NCBI GenBank assembly: GCA_047974375.1
Contig: JBKECF010000019.1
Span: 1-39,431 of the forward strand
Origin: JBKECF01 sp047974375
GTDB lineage: Bacteria > Bacillota > Clostridia > Lachnospirales > CAMZNU01
DNA length: 39,431 nucleotides
Direction: 5' to 3'
Shown here in pieces: positions 17,550 through 26,103 of the stretch (within the stretch, counting starts at the first letter, position 1; every line of letters starts with the position of its first letter). The position numbers were made by a program, and so were the translations under genes. A model generated the notes under the pieces. The model ran no database searches. It saw only the letters and a list, made by a program, of their open reading frames with translations, and had not been told where the DNA came from.

Positions 17550-17996
17550 TCAATTTTTGGTTATGCCTTTAAAATTTGGCATACCAGATCCTAAATTTAT
17601 AGTAATAACTCCTTTGTATTCTCCGTTTTTTATCAGTATAGTACAAGGTGTGCTTGTAGTCCCACTTTCAATATATACTATGTTACCTGTAGTTGAGTTT
17701 AAACTTAAACTATCTATATCTTCTAAGTTCACGATTTTTTCTACCTGTACAACTTCTTCTAAGTATTGTATTATTAAATCATTTTCTGTAGTGAAACTAA
17801 TACTATAAGTTCTATGATTTTCTATAGACTTTATACGACATTCTTTCAATACATTTACTATAATGTTGCTATTTTTTTCTATATTATTTTTCTCAATGAA
17901 GCTAACATAGCTTAAACTAATATTTACTATAGCAATAAACATAATAGTCACTATAATAACTTCTAAAAGCGCAAATCCTTTTTTGCTTTTTATCAC
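17550..17996 (-). CDS. Type IV prepilin-like (pseudopilin) protein
   Basis: This 148-residue protein has a classic type III signal: MIKSKKG then FALLEVIIVTIMFIAIV, with peptidase cleavage after G7 and the conserved glutamate at +5 (E12). A variable, mainly beta C-terminal part with few cysteines follows. Minor pilins and pseudopilins have this form. The start is a GTG at 17996 that overlaps the LysR stop (GTGA), so it is translationally coupled to the regulator. No pilus assembly genes lie in the window. Confidence 0.8.
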   Translation of the reverse strand: MIKSKKGFALLEVIIVTIMFIAIVNISLSYVSFIEKNNIEKNSNIIVNVLKECRIKSIENHRTYSISFTTENDLIIQYLEEVVQVEKIVNLEDIDSLSLNSTTGNIVYIESGTTSTPCTILIKNGEYKGVITINLGSGMPNFKGITKN

Positions 17997-18883
17997 AACT
18001 CCAATAAACCTATAAAGTTCTTCGTGGCATTTGATGGGTCGACTCCTTTTAGGGTTGCTATTCCTATGGCGCGACCTTCTAACGATGGCTTAAGAGGAAT
18101 TTCAAAAAGTTCAACATTGTCAATTACGTCCATAGAAAAATCTTTAACTACAACTGCCAAACCTAAGTTTAATTTTGCAACTTTAATAATGGATTCGCTA
18201 CTACTAAGCTCAATATTAGGTACAAGCCTTACACCTTCTGCTTTTGCCATTTCGTCTATATTTCTTCTAGCATTACAGCCCTTTGCAAGCATTAAAAGGG
18301 AGTAATCATTTAGTTCTTTTATAGTTACCCCTTTTTGGGCTAAATCTTTATACTTTGTGCCGCCTATTAAACAGTCCTGTATTGGCATTATTTCTGTAAT
18401 ATCAATACCATCACTCTTTTCTATAGGGAGGTTAACAAAACCTACATCTATTTTGCCTTCCTTTAATAAGTTAATCGTTTGGGCTGAAGACAGGTTTTCT
18501 ACTTTAATATTTATTTTAGGATGTAATTTTATAAATTGTTCAATATGTGGCATTAAAAAATTACTAAGCAACACATCGGATGCTCCAATAGTTAAGTCGC
18601 CTAAATGTAAATTTGTTATTTCCATATATTTACTTTCGGCTAATTCAATTAAGTCCATAGCCTCCGATAAATATTTGTAAAGAACTTTGCCCTCTGTTGT
18701 TGGAAGTATCCCTTTAGCAGAGCGAATTAATAGTGGCTTGCCTAATTTTTCTTCCAACTGTTTAATAGACATAGAAACTGCTGGTTGGGAAATATATAAT
18801 TGCTTCGCTGTTAGAGACATATTACCTGTTCGTACCACAGTACAAAACACTTTGTATAAATCTAAAGATATATCGAAATACAT
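17993..18883 (-). CDS. LysR-family transcriptional regulator
   Basis: This 296-residue protein has the N-terminal winged helix (LYKVFCTVVRTGNMSLTAKQ then LYISQPAVSMSIKQLEEKLG) and a periplasmic-binding-protein-like effector domain from about residue 90. It diverges from the PfoR-like gene at 19164 with a 280-base gap, a common arrangement for LysR regulators and their targets, and also forms an operon with the prepilin-like and ComFB-like genes. Which side it controls is not shown. Confidence 0.92.
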   Translation of the reverse strand: MYFDISLDLYKVFCTVVRTGNMSLTAKQLYISQPAVSMSIKQLEEKLGKPLLIRSAKGILPTTEGKVLYKYLSEAMDLIELAESKYMEITNLHLGDLTIGASDVLLSNFLMPHIEQFIKLHPKINIKVENLSSAQTINLLKEGKIDVGFVNLPIEKSDGIDITEIMPIQDCLIGGTKYKDLAQKGVTIKELNDYSLLMLAKGCNARRNIDEMAKAEGVRLVPNIELSSSESIIKVAKLNLGLAVVVKDFSMDVIDNVELFEIPLKPSLEGRAIGIATLKGVDPSNATKNFIGLLEL

Positions 18884-19045
18884 ATTTTATTCCTTTCGAA
18901 TTTTATTGTTCACACTTATTTTTTATTTAACATTGTAATTGTATTTTATCAGCAATTATACCATATATCAAATTTTTTTATACCAGATTATTAAAAAAAT
19001 AAATTTCAAAAATAACCTTGAAAAGATACTAAAGTAATAGTAGAC

Positions 19046-19075
19046 TTGCAACTATAGGTTGCTTAGTTATATAAA
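19046..19075 (+). promoter_or_regulatory. Likely promoter of the PfoR-like gene
   Basis: TTGCAA (19046-19051) and TATAAA (19070-19075) are 18 bases apart and about 90 bases upstream of the start codon. The inverted repeat GCAAC-TATAG-GTTGC covers the -35 and part of the spacer, so a regulator bound there would affect polymerase directly. Confidence 0.45.
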
Positions 19076-19080
19076 TTACA

Positions 19081-19096
19081 CATAGAATATTCTATG
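19081..19096. promoter_or_regulatory. Perfect 16-base palindrome, candidate operator
   Basis: CATAGAATATTCTATG is a perfect palindrome starting five bases after the likely -10 of the PfoR-like gene, the place where a repressor would block transcription. The bound protein is unknown; the divergent LysR protein is one candidate, though this is not a typical LysR box. Confidence 0.5.
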
Positions 19097-19163
19097 AATA
19101 TATATAATTCTAACAAAGTACACCTAAAATAATTAGTAAATTCTTTTTATGAAAGGAGAAACA

Positions 19164-20165
19164 ATGAAAAGTTTTTTAAAAAGAAAAGAAGTTGTTATAT
19201 CTATGAAAAAGTATGGTACAGAATCTCTATCCTTCATGGCACTAGGGTTATTTTCAACTCTTATTATTGGATTAATATTCAATCAACTTGGTGAGCTATT
19301 AAGCTTTCAAGCATTTCTTAAACTGGGTTCAACAGCTACAGCTTTGTCAGGTGCTGGCATAGGTATTTCAGTTGCTTATAGTTTAAAAGCTCCTCCCCTC
19401 GTATTATTTTCTACCTTAATAGGCGGCGCTTTAGGTTACGAATATGGAGGACCTATTGGCGCTTTTGTAAGTAGTATTTTTGCTAGTGAGATAGGTAAAT
19501 TAATTTCTAAAGAAACAAAAGTAGATATAATAATAACTCCAATGGTTACGATTATTACCGGTGGTTTAGTTGCTTATTATTTAGGTGCTCCAATTAGTGC
19601 CCTAATGACTTTTATAAGCACTTTTATAGAACGTGCGACAGAACTTATGCCTTTAGTTATGGGTATGGCAATAGGTGCTTCTATAGGAATGATACTTACT
19701 TTGCCTATTTCTAGTGCAGGTATTTGTATTTCCCTTGGGATATCTGGTCTTTCAGCGGGTGCTGCTTGTGCCGGATGTTGTGCACAAATGGTGGGATTTG
19801 CTGTGGCTAGTTACAAAGAAAATGGGATTAATGGACTACTTTCCCAAGGTATTGGTACATCAATGTTACAAATATCAAATATTGTAAAAAATCCAAAAAT
19901 CTGGATAGCACCAACAATTGCCAGTGCAATATGTGGGGGGTTATCAACAACCGTTTTTAAAATGACAAATACAGCTTATGGTGCAGGCATGGGCACAGCT
20001 GGTTTAGTAGGACAATTTGGCACACTAGAGGCAATGGGAAACACTCCGCAAGTTATTTTTAAAATATTAATTTTGCAAATAATTTTGCCTGCTATAATTA
20101 CGCTTTTTATTTCAAGTGTATTAAGAAAAAAGGGTTACATAAAACTAAATGATATGAAAATATAA
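19164..20165 (+). CDS. PfoR-like membrane protein (PTS EIIC-like)
   Basis: This 333-residue protein has about nine hydrophobic segments rich in glycine and matches the PTS_EIIC_2 family that includes PfoR, first named as a putative toxin regulator in Clostridium perfringens. Hallmarks are the repeated G-rich helices (GAGIGISVAYSLKAPPLVLF, AGAACAGCCAQMVGFAVASY) and GLVGQFGTLEAMG. No phosphocarrier domains are attached, so it is probably a transporter rather than a regulator. The ATG at 19164 is preferred: AAAGGAGA lies just upstream and overlaps an in-frame ATG at 19149 that has no site of its own. Confidence 0.82.
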   Translation: MKSFLKRKEVVISMKKYGTESLSFMALGLFSTLIIGLIFNQLGELLSFQAFLKLGSTATALSGAGIGISVAYSLKAPPLVLFSTLIGGALGYEYGGPIGAFVSSIFASEIGKLISKETKVDIIITPMVTIITGGLVAYYLGAPISALMTFISTFIERATELMPLVMGMAIGASIGMILTLPISSAGICISLGISGLSAGAACAGCCAQMVGFAVASYKENGINGLLSQGIGTSMLQISNIVKNPKIWIAPTIASAICGGLSTTVFKMTNTAYGAGMGTAGLVGQFGTLEAMGNTPQVIFKILILQIILPAIITLFISSVLRKKGYIKLNDMKI

Positions 20166-20235
20166 TTTTAGAGATGTAAGTTGTAAAGCTTTCTAATTCA
20201 CTGTTCAGTATAAGGTATTTTGGTGGATAGGTAGT

Positions 20236-20264
20236 TTGACTTTTTTTAGATTTAAATATAGAAT
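20236..20264 (+). promoter_or_regulatory. Likely sigma-A promoter of the DHH/MurL-MurD operon
   Basis: TTGACT (20236-20241) and TAGAAT (20259-20264) are 17 bases apart. The expected start of transcription is near 20271, about 60 bases before the ATG at 20332. This placement rules out the longer reading frame that would begin at 20236. Confidence 0.6.
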
Positions 20265-20331
20265 TTACCTAAGAACAGGCACAAATGTAGCACAAATAAT
20301 ACACATATGTTTGAACTTAGAAAGGGACGCT

Positions 20332-21813
20332 ATGAAATTAAAAAATTTTTTAAAATATAATAATATAGTTGTATTAAGTCATAATATACCTGACTCTGAC
20401 AGTATATGCAGTGGGTTTGCTTTATCTGAGTATTTCAAACTAATGGGCAAATCTGTTAAATTTATATATGGTGGTTATGAAAAAATAACGAAGACTAGCT
20501 TAATTATTTTAATTAACGAACTTAATATAGACATAGAATTTACCAATACATTACCGCTCAATACGGAACTACTAATTACTGTAGATAGCCAATACGGTGC
20601 TGGTAACGTTACTAAATATGATGATACGGAGAGCGTAAGGATTGTTACATTAGATCACCACAAAGTAGAAATAAAAGATGATAAAGACACCTTAATACTA
20701 CCTCAATATGGTAGCTGTACTACCCTTATTTATAAATTGCTGTTGGAAAGTGGATTTAATATACACAAGCACCACGACATACTAAATGCTTTATATTATG
20801 GTATTTATACTGATTCTAATGGCCTTTCTGAGTTAAGGCACCCACTAGATAGAGATTTAGCAGAGGTTGATCATGACGAAGAACTTATGCGAAAGTTGCG
20901 AAATGCGGCAATAGCCCAAAGGGATCTAGACATAATTAGTAAAATCTTAACAAATCGTATTATTATTAATAAAATAGCTCTTTTTCATGCTGAACCTTGC
21001 GACCCAAATTTACTAGGATTTACAGCTGACATAACTCAGCAGGTAGCGGGAATAGATTGTTGCATATTGTTTGCAGAATTAGAATACGGAACAAAGCTGT
21101 CCATAAGAAGTTGTACAAATGAAATAATGGCACATGAAATGGCTGATTATATGTGCAGGGGAATTGGTAGTGGCGGTGGTAATAGAGATAAATCTGGTGG
21201 TTTTATTAGCTTAAGTAAATTTGAAGAAGTATACCCCAATTATACCATGGAAGATTATTTAAAATGGAAAATTAATGAGTACAATGCATCTAATAAATTT
21301 GTATACTACCCTTCTAAAACTACATTTAAAAATATGAAAAAGTATAAGAAAAAGCCGAGTGCCATGGGCTTCTTAAAGGCAACAGATTTATCACCTAAGT
21401 ATAGCACAAGCATAATACGCACCATAGAAGGTGATATAAAAGTCTTTATAGAAGACGACCTCTACTTATTAGTTGATCAAAACGGAAAAATTATTAAAAT
21501 AAAGGAATATGAATTTAAAGATTTATATGAACCTACTGAAGAAGAATATATAATAACTCCAGAATATATACCAACAACAGTTAGCAAAGGTTGCGAATAC
21601 AAAGTACATTTATTAAGTCTTTGCAAAGGGTGTATACAAAAAAAGGATGAAATTATAGAAGCTCAAGTACTGGAAGAGAATACTAAAATATTTATAGACG
21701 AGAATAGAGATAAATACTTCTTTGGAAGAAAGGGTGATTTTATCCTTTTAAATCATACTGGTGTGGATGTGATTTCACAGGATATTTTCAATGATAAGTA
21801 CGTAGAATTATAG
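20332..21813 (+). CDS. DHH-superfamily phosphoesterase with an extra C-terminal region
   Basis: This 493-residue protein has the DHH catalytic motifs: HNIPDSDS (residues 17-24), TVDSQ (83-87, metal-binding D85) and LDHH (107-110). A DHHA1-like part follows, with GIGSGGGNRDKSGG where the family usually has GGGH. Known members cleave nanoRNA or cyclic di-AMP. Residues from about 330 on (a region rich in Y, E and K with CKGC) are not recognised. The ATG at 20332 has GAAAGGG upstream. The gene is ten bases before the MurL-MurD fusion gene and probably shares its transcript. Confidence 0.82.
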   Translation: MKLKNFLKYNNIVVLSHNIPDSDSICSGFALSEYFKLMGKSVKFIYGGYEKITKTSLIILINELNIDIEFTNTLPLNTELLITVDSQYGAGNVTKYDDTESVRIVTLDHHKVEIKDDKDTLILPQYGSCTTLIYKLLLESGFNIHKHHDILNALYYGIYTDSNGLSELRHPLDRDLAEVDHDEELMRKLRNAAIAQRDLDIISKILTNRIIINKIALFHAEPCDPNLLGFTADITQQVAGIDCCILFAELEYGTKLSIRSCTNEIMAHEMADYMCRGIGSGGGNRDKSGGFISLSKFEEVYPNYTMEDYLKWKINEYNASNKFVYYPSKTTFKNMKKYKKKPSAMGFLKATDLSPKYSTSIIRTIEGDIKVFIEDDLYLLVDQNGKIIKIKEYEFKDLYEPTEEEYIITPEYIPTTVSKGCEYKVHLLSLCKGCIQKKDEIIEAQVLEENTKIFIDENRDKYFFGRKGDFILLNHTGVDVISQDIFNDKYVEL

Positions 21814-21823
21814 TGAGGACAAT

Positions 21824-24475
21824 ATGCACCTAGAAAAATTTTTAAAATTTAGAAAAGAGTATCCAGAATTTATTTATCATAGCTATACCATAGAAGAAAA
21901 AGATAAAACTTTAGACTTTTCTTTTGAGTTTGAAATAGTCGGACTTAGTAAATTTAATCCAACTTGGAGTATTGACAAACTTAAGGTGATAGAGGATAAA
22001 ACGGCAATAGAAAATCTTGTATTTTCCATTGGTATGGTTGAATTAATAAGTTATTGGAAGATAACTTGTTCTCCAAAAGTTATTATAGAAGCTGGCGCTT
22101 TAAATAAAAAACAAATTAAATGGTGGAAGAATGAGTATTTTCATGGACTTGGAGAATTTTTTTATGTAAATAATATAGAAACCCATAATGACTTTAACCA
22201 AAGTTTTATGAATATAGAAGCCCATGGTAAAAAAATTTTGTCTGGACCAAAACTAGATAGAAACAAGAGGGTTTTAATACCTATTGGTGGTGGTAAGGAT
22301 TCTATAGTTACTATAGATTTACTAAAGGAAATGGATTGCACTGGCTTTATAATAAATCCGCGGGGAGCTACTTACAATACTTTTAATGCTAGTAATTTAA
22401 GTTCATTAATAACAGCACGTCGCACATTGGATAAAAATATGCTGGATTTAAATAGCAAAGGTTATTTAAATGGTCATACGCCTTTTTCGGCAATTGTAGC
22501 CTTCTCCTCGGTATTGGCAGCTTGCATAAATGGCATAAGCTATGTTGCCCTATCCAATGAATTTAGTGCAAATGAAAGTACCATTCCTGGTACAAAGGTT
22601 AACCATCAATACTCAAAAAGTTACGAATTTGAATGTGCATTTAGGGAGTACGAGGAGAATTATTTAGGGTCAAATATTTATTATTTTAGTATGCTAAGGC
22701 CTTTTTCTGAAATGCAAATAGCAAAATATTTTTCTAGTTTAAGTAAATACCATGAAATTTTTAGAAGCTGCAATGTTGGTAGTAAAGAAGATAAATGGTG
22801 TGGACACTGTCCGAAGTGTTTGTTTGTATATATAATACTTTCGCCTTTTTTAACAGAAAAGGAGCTAATAAATATTTTTGGCAAAAATTTATTACACGAG
22901 GAAAGTCTTTTAAATGAATGCGAAAAATTAATAGGAATTCAGCCTGAAAAACCTTTCGAGTGTGTAGGCAGTAGAGATGAAGTTATTACTTCATTAAAAT
23001 ATGGTTTTATAAAGCATCAAGAAAAATTCCATGAAAAAGATTCCAAAGCAGAAGACTTACCAGTTTTATTAGGTAAATGTGGCGCATACGCTTTTATACA
23101 AGGAAATGAGATTTACGACTACTGGAAAATTTATGAAGAAAATGCCTTGCCAGAAAATTTTGCTGAGGTGGCTAAAAAGAAAATGGAGGAAAAAGGTGCA
23201 TTTACTCCAATTCGCCAAAAATTTTCTAAATTAAAAGATAAAAAAATACTAATTTTAGGCTATGGTAGAGAAGGTCGTTCCACTTATAATTTTCTAAAAA
23301 GCATAAATATTTATGATGAGCTAGCCATAGCTGACAACAATACACTAATAGCTAAAGAAGATATAAAGGCAACTCTGTATCTAGGTGAAAACTATTTAAA
23401 TGCCATTGATGAATATGACATTATATTTAAAAGCCCAGGTATAAAATTACCTCGTGCAAAGTCAACATACAAGGGTACAATTACCTCCCAAACAGAAATA
23501 TTTATGGAGCTATTTTCCCACCAAATAATTGGTATAACTGGCACAAAAGGAAAAAGTACAACTAGTAGCATGTTGCATCATATATTAAGAGAAAATGGAA
23601 TAGATTCCCTTTTGGTTGGGAATATTGGTATTCCTGTTTTTGATATAATAGACCATATATCCCCGGCATCTGTAATAGTTTTTGAACTTTCTTGTCACCA
23701 GCTAGAGCATTTAAAAATATCGCCAACCATGGCAATTCTTTTAAATCTTTTTGAAGACCATTTAGACAGATACGGTGATTTTGAGTCCTATGTTAATGCT
23801 AAAAAAAATATTTTTAAGTATCAAAAATCCCTAGACACTTTATATTGTAATGAGGATATACTGCCTAGACGAAATGAGTTTTCTGGTAAATTGATATCCA
23901 TTAATAAAAATTTCCAACTTAAAGACTTTTCTCTTGAACTTTTAGAAGGTAAACACAACATTATGAATATCGCTTTTGTTTATGAAGTTTGTAAATTTTT
24001 TAATATAAATGATGAAGACTTTATTTATTCCATTACTACATTTAAGCCATTACCCCACAGATTGGAGTATATAGGTACTTTAAATGGAGTGGACTATTAT
24101 GATGATTCTATTTCTACAACAGCCGAATCGGCAATTAATGCAATAAAGTCTGTGGAAAATATTGGAACAATTATATTAGGTGGAATGGACAGGGGTATAG
24201 AATATACAGGTTTAATAGAATTTATTTTGCAAAGCTCGCTAAAAGAAGTAATTTTGCTATACGATTCTGGGGAAAGAATTTTGAACGAACTAGGTTCACG
24301 CCAAAGCAACATAAAATTTACTTACATGAACTCTTTAGAAGAAGCTAGTGAATATTTAAAAAATAATCCTAGGGAGAATACAGCCTGCATACTTTCACCA
24401 GCATCGGCGAGTTATGGACATTTTAATGGTTTTGAAGATAGAGGTAATAAATTTAAAAAATATATATTCGGATAA
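21824..24475 (+). CDS. MurL-like epimerase fused to a MurD-type ligase
   Basis: The N-terminal half (1 to about 460) has a PP-loop ATP site, LIPIGGGKDSIVTIDLL (GGGKDS at 155-160), and a cysteine group at C316, C326, C329 and C332 (CGHCPKC). This matches my recollection of MurL, the ATP-using UDP-MurNAc-L-Ala-L-Glu epimerase. The second half (about 470-883) is MurD-like: GYGREGRST at 479, the P-loop ITGTKGKSTTSS at 571-582, FELSCHQLEHL, NLFEDHLDRY, HRLEYIGTLNGV and YYDDSISTTAESA. The family's partner ligase, MurD2, adds L-Glu, which MurL then inverts. One polypeptide holding both would make the D-Glu stem without glutamate racemase. The MurD half is certain; the MurL half is likely. Confidence 0.82.
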   Translation: MHLEKFLKFRKEYPEFIYHSYTIEEKDKTLDFSFEFEIVGLSKFNPTWSIDKLKVIEDKTAIENLVFSIGMVELISYWKITCSPKVIIEAGALNKKQIKWWKNEYFHGLGEFFYVNNIETHNDFNQSFMNIEAHGKKILSGPKLDRNKRVLIPIGGGKDSIVTIDLLKEMDCTGFIINPRGATYNTFNASNLSSLITARRTLDKNMLDLNSKGYLNGHTPFSAIVAFSSVLAACINGISYVALSNEFSANESTIPGTKVNHQYSKSYEFECAFREYEENYLGSNIYYFSMLRPFSEMQIAKYFSSLSKYHEIFRSCNVGSKEDKWCGHCPKCLFVYIILSPFLTEKELINIFGKNLLHEESLLNECEKLIGIQPEKPFECVGSRDEVITSLKYGFIKHQEKFHEKDSKAEDLPVLLGKCGAYAFIQGNEIYDYWKIYEENALPENFAEVAKKKMEEKGAFTPIRQKFSKLKDKKILILGYGREGRSTYNFLKSINIYDELAIADNNTLIAKEDIKATLYLGENYLNAIDEYDIIFKSPGIKLPRAKSTYKGTITSQTEIFMELFSHQIIGITGTKGKSTTSSMLHHILRENGIDSLLVGNIGIPVFDIIDHISPASVIVFELSCHQLEHLKISPTMAILLNLFEDHLDRYGDFESYVNAKKNIFKYQKSLDTLYCNEDILPRRNEFSGKLISINKNFQLKDFSLELLEGKHNIMNIAFVYEVCKFFNINDEDFIYSITTFKPLPHRLEYIGTLNGVDYYDDSISTTAESAINAIKSVENIGTIILGGMDRGIEYTGLIEFILQSSLKEVILLYDSGERILNELGSRQSNIKFTYMNSLEEASEYLKNNPRENTACILSPASASYGHFNGFEDRGNKFKKYIFG

Positions 24476-24491
24476 ATAATTTTACAAAGAT

Positions 24492-24529
24492 AAAAGGCTA
24501 CCCATAAAAATTAATGGGCAGCCTTTTTT
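24492..24529. terminator. Terminator between the MurL-MurD gene and spoVG
   Basis: AAAAGGCTACCCAT pairs with ATGGGCAGCCTTTT, one mismatch, with a T-run on both strands. It ends the rightward operon 16 bases after its stop and can also stop leftward transcription from spoVG. Confidence 0.85.
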
Positions 24530-24650
24530 GTGTTTCCACAATAATTGCATAGGTAAAAATTTATCATAAATTTCCGTCCCTTAGGACGAGAACCAGAAAA
24601 TACTACTTTTGCTATATTTTATTTATTTATGAAGGTTAACTATAAGAGTG

Positions 24651-24674
24651 CAAGAATAATTTTATTTATTCTTG
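24651..24674. terminator. Hairpin over the spoVG stop codon
   Basis: CAAGAATAA (24651-24659) and TTATTCTTG (24666-24674) are perfect nine-base arms; the spoVG stop codon (24668-24666) lies inside the stem. No T-run follows, so it more likely protects the 3' end than ends transcription. A weak CGTCC-CTTA-GGACG hairpin lies near 24575. Confidence 0.4.
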
Positions 24675-24926
24675 ATAATTGTCGTAAGCGTCTAATATTA
24701 ATTTTTGCAAGCTTTCCCTTGCTTCGGAATTTATTGGATGCGCAATATCTCTAAATTCGCCTTCTAATGTTTTTCTACTTGGCATAGCTATAAACATACC
24801 TTTTTCACCTTCAATAACTTTTATATCATGTACAACAAAAGCATCGTCAAAAGTTATAGAAGCAATAGCTTTCATTTTGCTATCTTCCTTTGTAATCTTT
24901 CTAATTCTAATATCTGTGATATTCAT
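24666..24926 (-). CDS. spoVG: Septation/regulatory protein SpoVG
   Basis: SpoVG is a small nucleic-acid-binding regulator of septation, sporulation and surface genes. The 86-residue sequence is typical: MNITDIRIRKI at the start, ASITFDDAFVVHDIKVIEGE, and FIAMPSRKTLEGEFRDIAHP followed by INSEAR. The ATG at 24926 is chosen because AGGAGGATT lies just upstream and overlaps an in-frame ATG at 24944. It follows glgC-glgD by about 60 bases in the same direction, a common clostridial neighbour pair. Confidence 0.97.
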   Translation of the reverse strand: MNITDIRIRKITKEDSKMKAIASITFDDAFVVHDIKVIEGEKGMFIAMPSRKTLEGEFRDIAHPINSEARESLQKLILDAYDNYQE

Positions 24927-24987
24927 ATAAAAAATCCTCCTCATAAGTTATGATACGTGGTTCGCCTTCATAAAATTAAATAACTTT

Positions 24988-26103
24988 TTAAACTACTGTA
25001 TTTTTCCCCAGTATAATAGGTTCTTCTTCAGTCCCGATTATTTTAGTCCCCGATGTTATCCTGCAGTTTCTGTCAGTAATTACATGTTTTAAAGTACAAC
25101 CTTCTTCTACAATTGTACCTTCTAGTAAAATAGATCTTTCTACACACGCATTATCTTTAACAACAACTCGTCTAAATAAAACGCTGTTTTCTACTTTACC
25201 TGATATTATACTACCGTTTCCAACTAAGGCGTTTCTCACTTCGGCATTAAAATTATACTTTGCCGGTGGTTCGTCCTTAGGTTTTGTGCAAATGGAATGG
25301 TTTTCGTGATTAAAAATCATATTAATTTTTTCATCTAAAAAATCCATATTGCATCTATAGTAATTTTGTACACTATTTATTGTTCTCCAATAAAAGTCAT
25401 CGTTTACTTGAAAACAACTTATATTTAATTTTTTTCTATATCTAACAATTAAATCTGTTACAAAATCGTATCTTAAATCTTCACTTAGCTCTTCCAATAA
25501 TTTTATTAAAAGTTCACGCCTTATTACATAAATGGCTAAGTTAACTAAATTTGTTTCTGGTGCCAATGGTTTTTCTTCTAAATATAGAAGTCTGTTGTTA
25601 TCATCCATTTGAACTACACCATATTGACCAATATCATCATCATATATTCTTTTTACTACCATAGTTAAATCGGCATTTTTTTCTACATGGTGTTCTAGTA
25701 AATAATTATAGTCGCCAGAATAAATACCTTCGCCGTTTGTAATTACTACAAATTCTTCATTACTTCTTTTTAAAAAAGATAAATTTTGATACATGGAGTC
25801 TGCGGTGCCTTTATACAACAGGGAGCTATCGTTAGCTAAATAAGGTGATAGTATAAAAAGTCCGCCATGTTTTCTACCGAAATTCCACCATTTGGAAGAT
25901 GATAGATGATCCGTTAAAGAACGTGAATTGTATTGAGTAATAACAGCTACCTTATTTATTCCTGAGTCTGTCATGTTGCTAAGCGGCCAGTCTATTGCTC
26001 TATAACTACTACCTAAAGGTATAGCTGCTGTTGCACGAGATTCTGTAAGTTTGGAAAGTCTTGAACCCTTTCCGCCTGCTAGTATTATACCAATAGCTTT
26101 CAT
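24988..26103 (-). CDS. glgD: Glucose-1-phosphate adenylyltransferase-like subunit GlgD
   Basis: GlgD is the GlgC-like partner subunit of Firmicute ADP-glucose pyrophosphorylase and modulates its activity. The 371-residue protein keeps the nucleotidyltransferase fold (GIILAGGKGSRLSKLTESRA, VITQYNSRSLTDHL) and a left-handed beta-helix tail with hexapeptide repeats (GNGSIISGKVENSVLFRRVV). It is shorter than GlgC and diverges at several substrate positions (for instance TNGEGIYSGDYN where GlgC has SGDHIYKMDY), as expected. The start overlaps the glgC stop by one base (TGATG), giving translational coupling. Confidence 0.93.
   Translation of the reverse strand: MKAIGIILAGGKGSRLSKLTESRATAAIPLGSSYRAIDWPLSNMTDSGINKVAVITQYNSRSLTDHLSSSKWWNFGRKHGGLFILSPYLANDSSLLYKGTADSMYQNLSFLKRSNEEFVVITNGEGIYSGDYNYLLEHHVEKNADLTMVVKRIYDDDIGQYGVVQMDDNNRLLYLEEKPLAPETNLVNLAIYVIRRELLIKLLEELSEDLRYDFVTDLIVRYRKKLNISCFQVNDDFYWRTINSVQNYYRCNMDFLDEKINMIFNHENHSICTKPKDEPPAKYNFNAEVRNALVGNGSIISGKVENSVLFRRVVVKDNACVERSILLEGTIVEEGCTLKHVITDRNCRITSGTKIIGTEEEPIILGKNTVV

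Larger units (their letters stand above)
18884..19163. other. Divergent intergenic region between the LysR and PfoR-like genes
   Basis: This 280-base AT-rich gap holds the likely rightward promoter (19046-19075), a perfect 16-base palindrome (19081-19096) and a small inverted repeat GCAAC-TATAG-GTTGC inside the promoter spacer. No T-N11-A LysR box could be picked out with confidence among the many AT-rich candidates. No small gene is seen. Confidence 0.6.

Noticed and set aside
20236..20331. N-terminal extension of the DHH protein from a TTG at 20236
   Set aside because: This TTG is the first part of the TTGACT promoter box, the extension has no DHH-family similarity, and GAAAGGG precedes the ATG at 20332.
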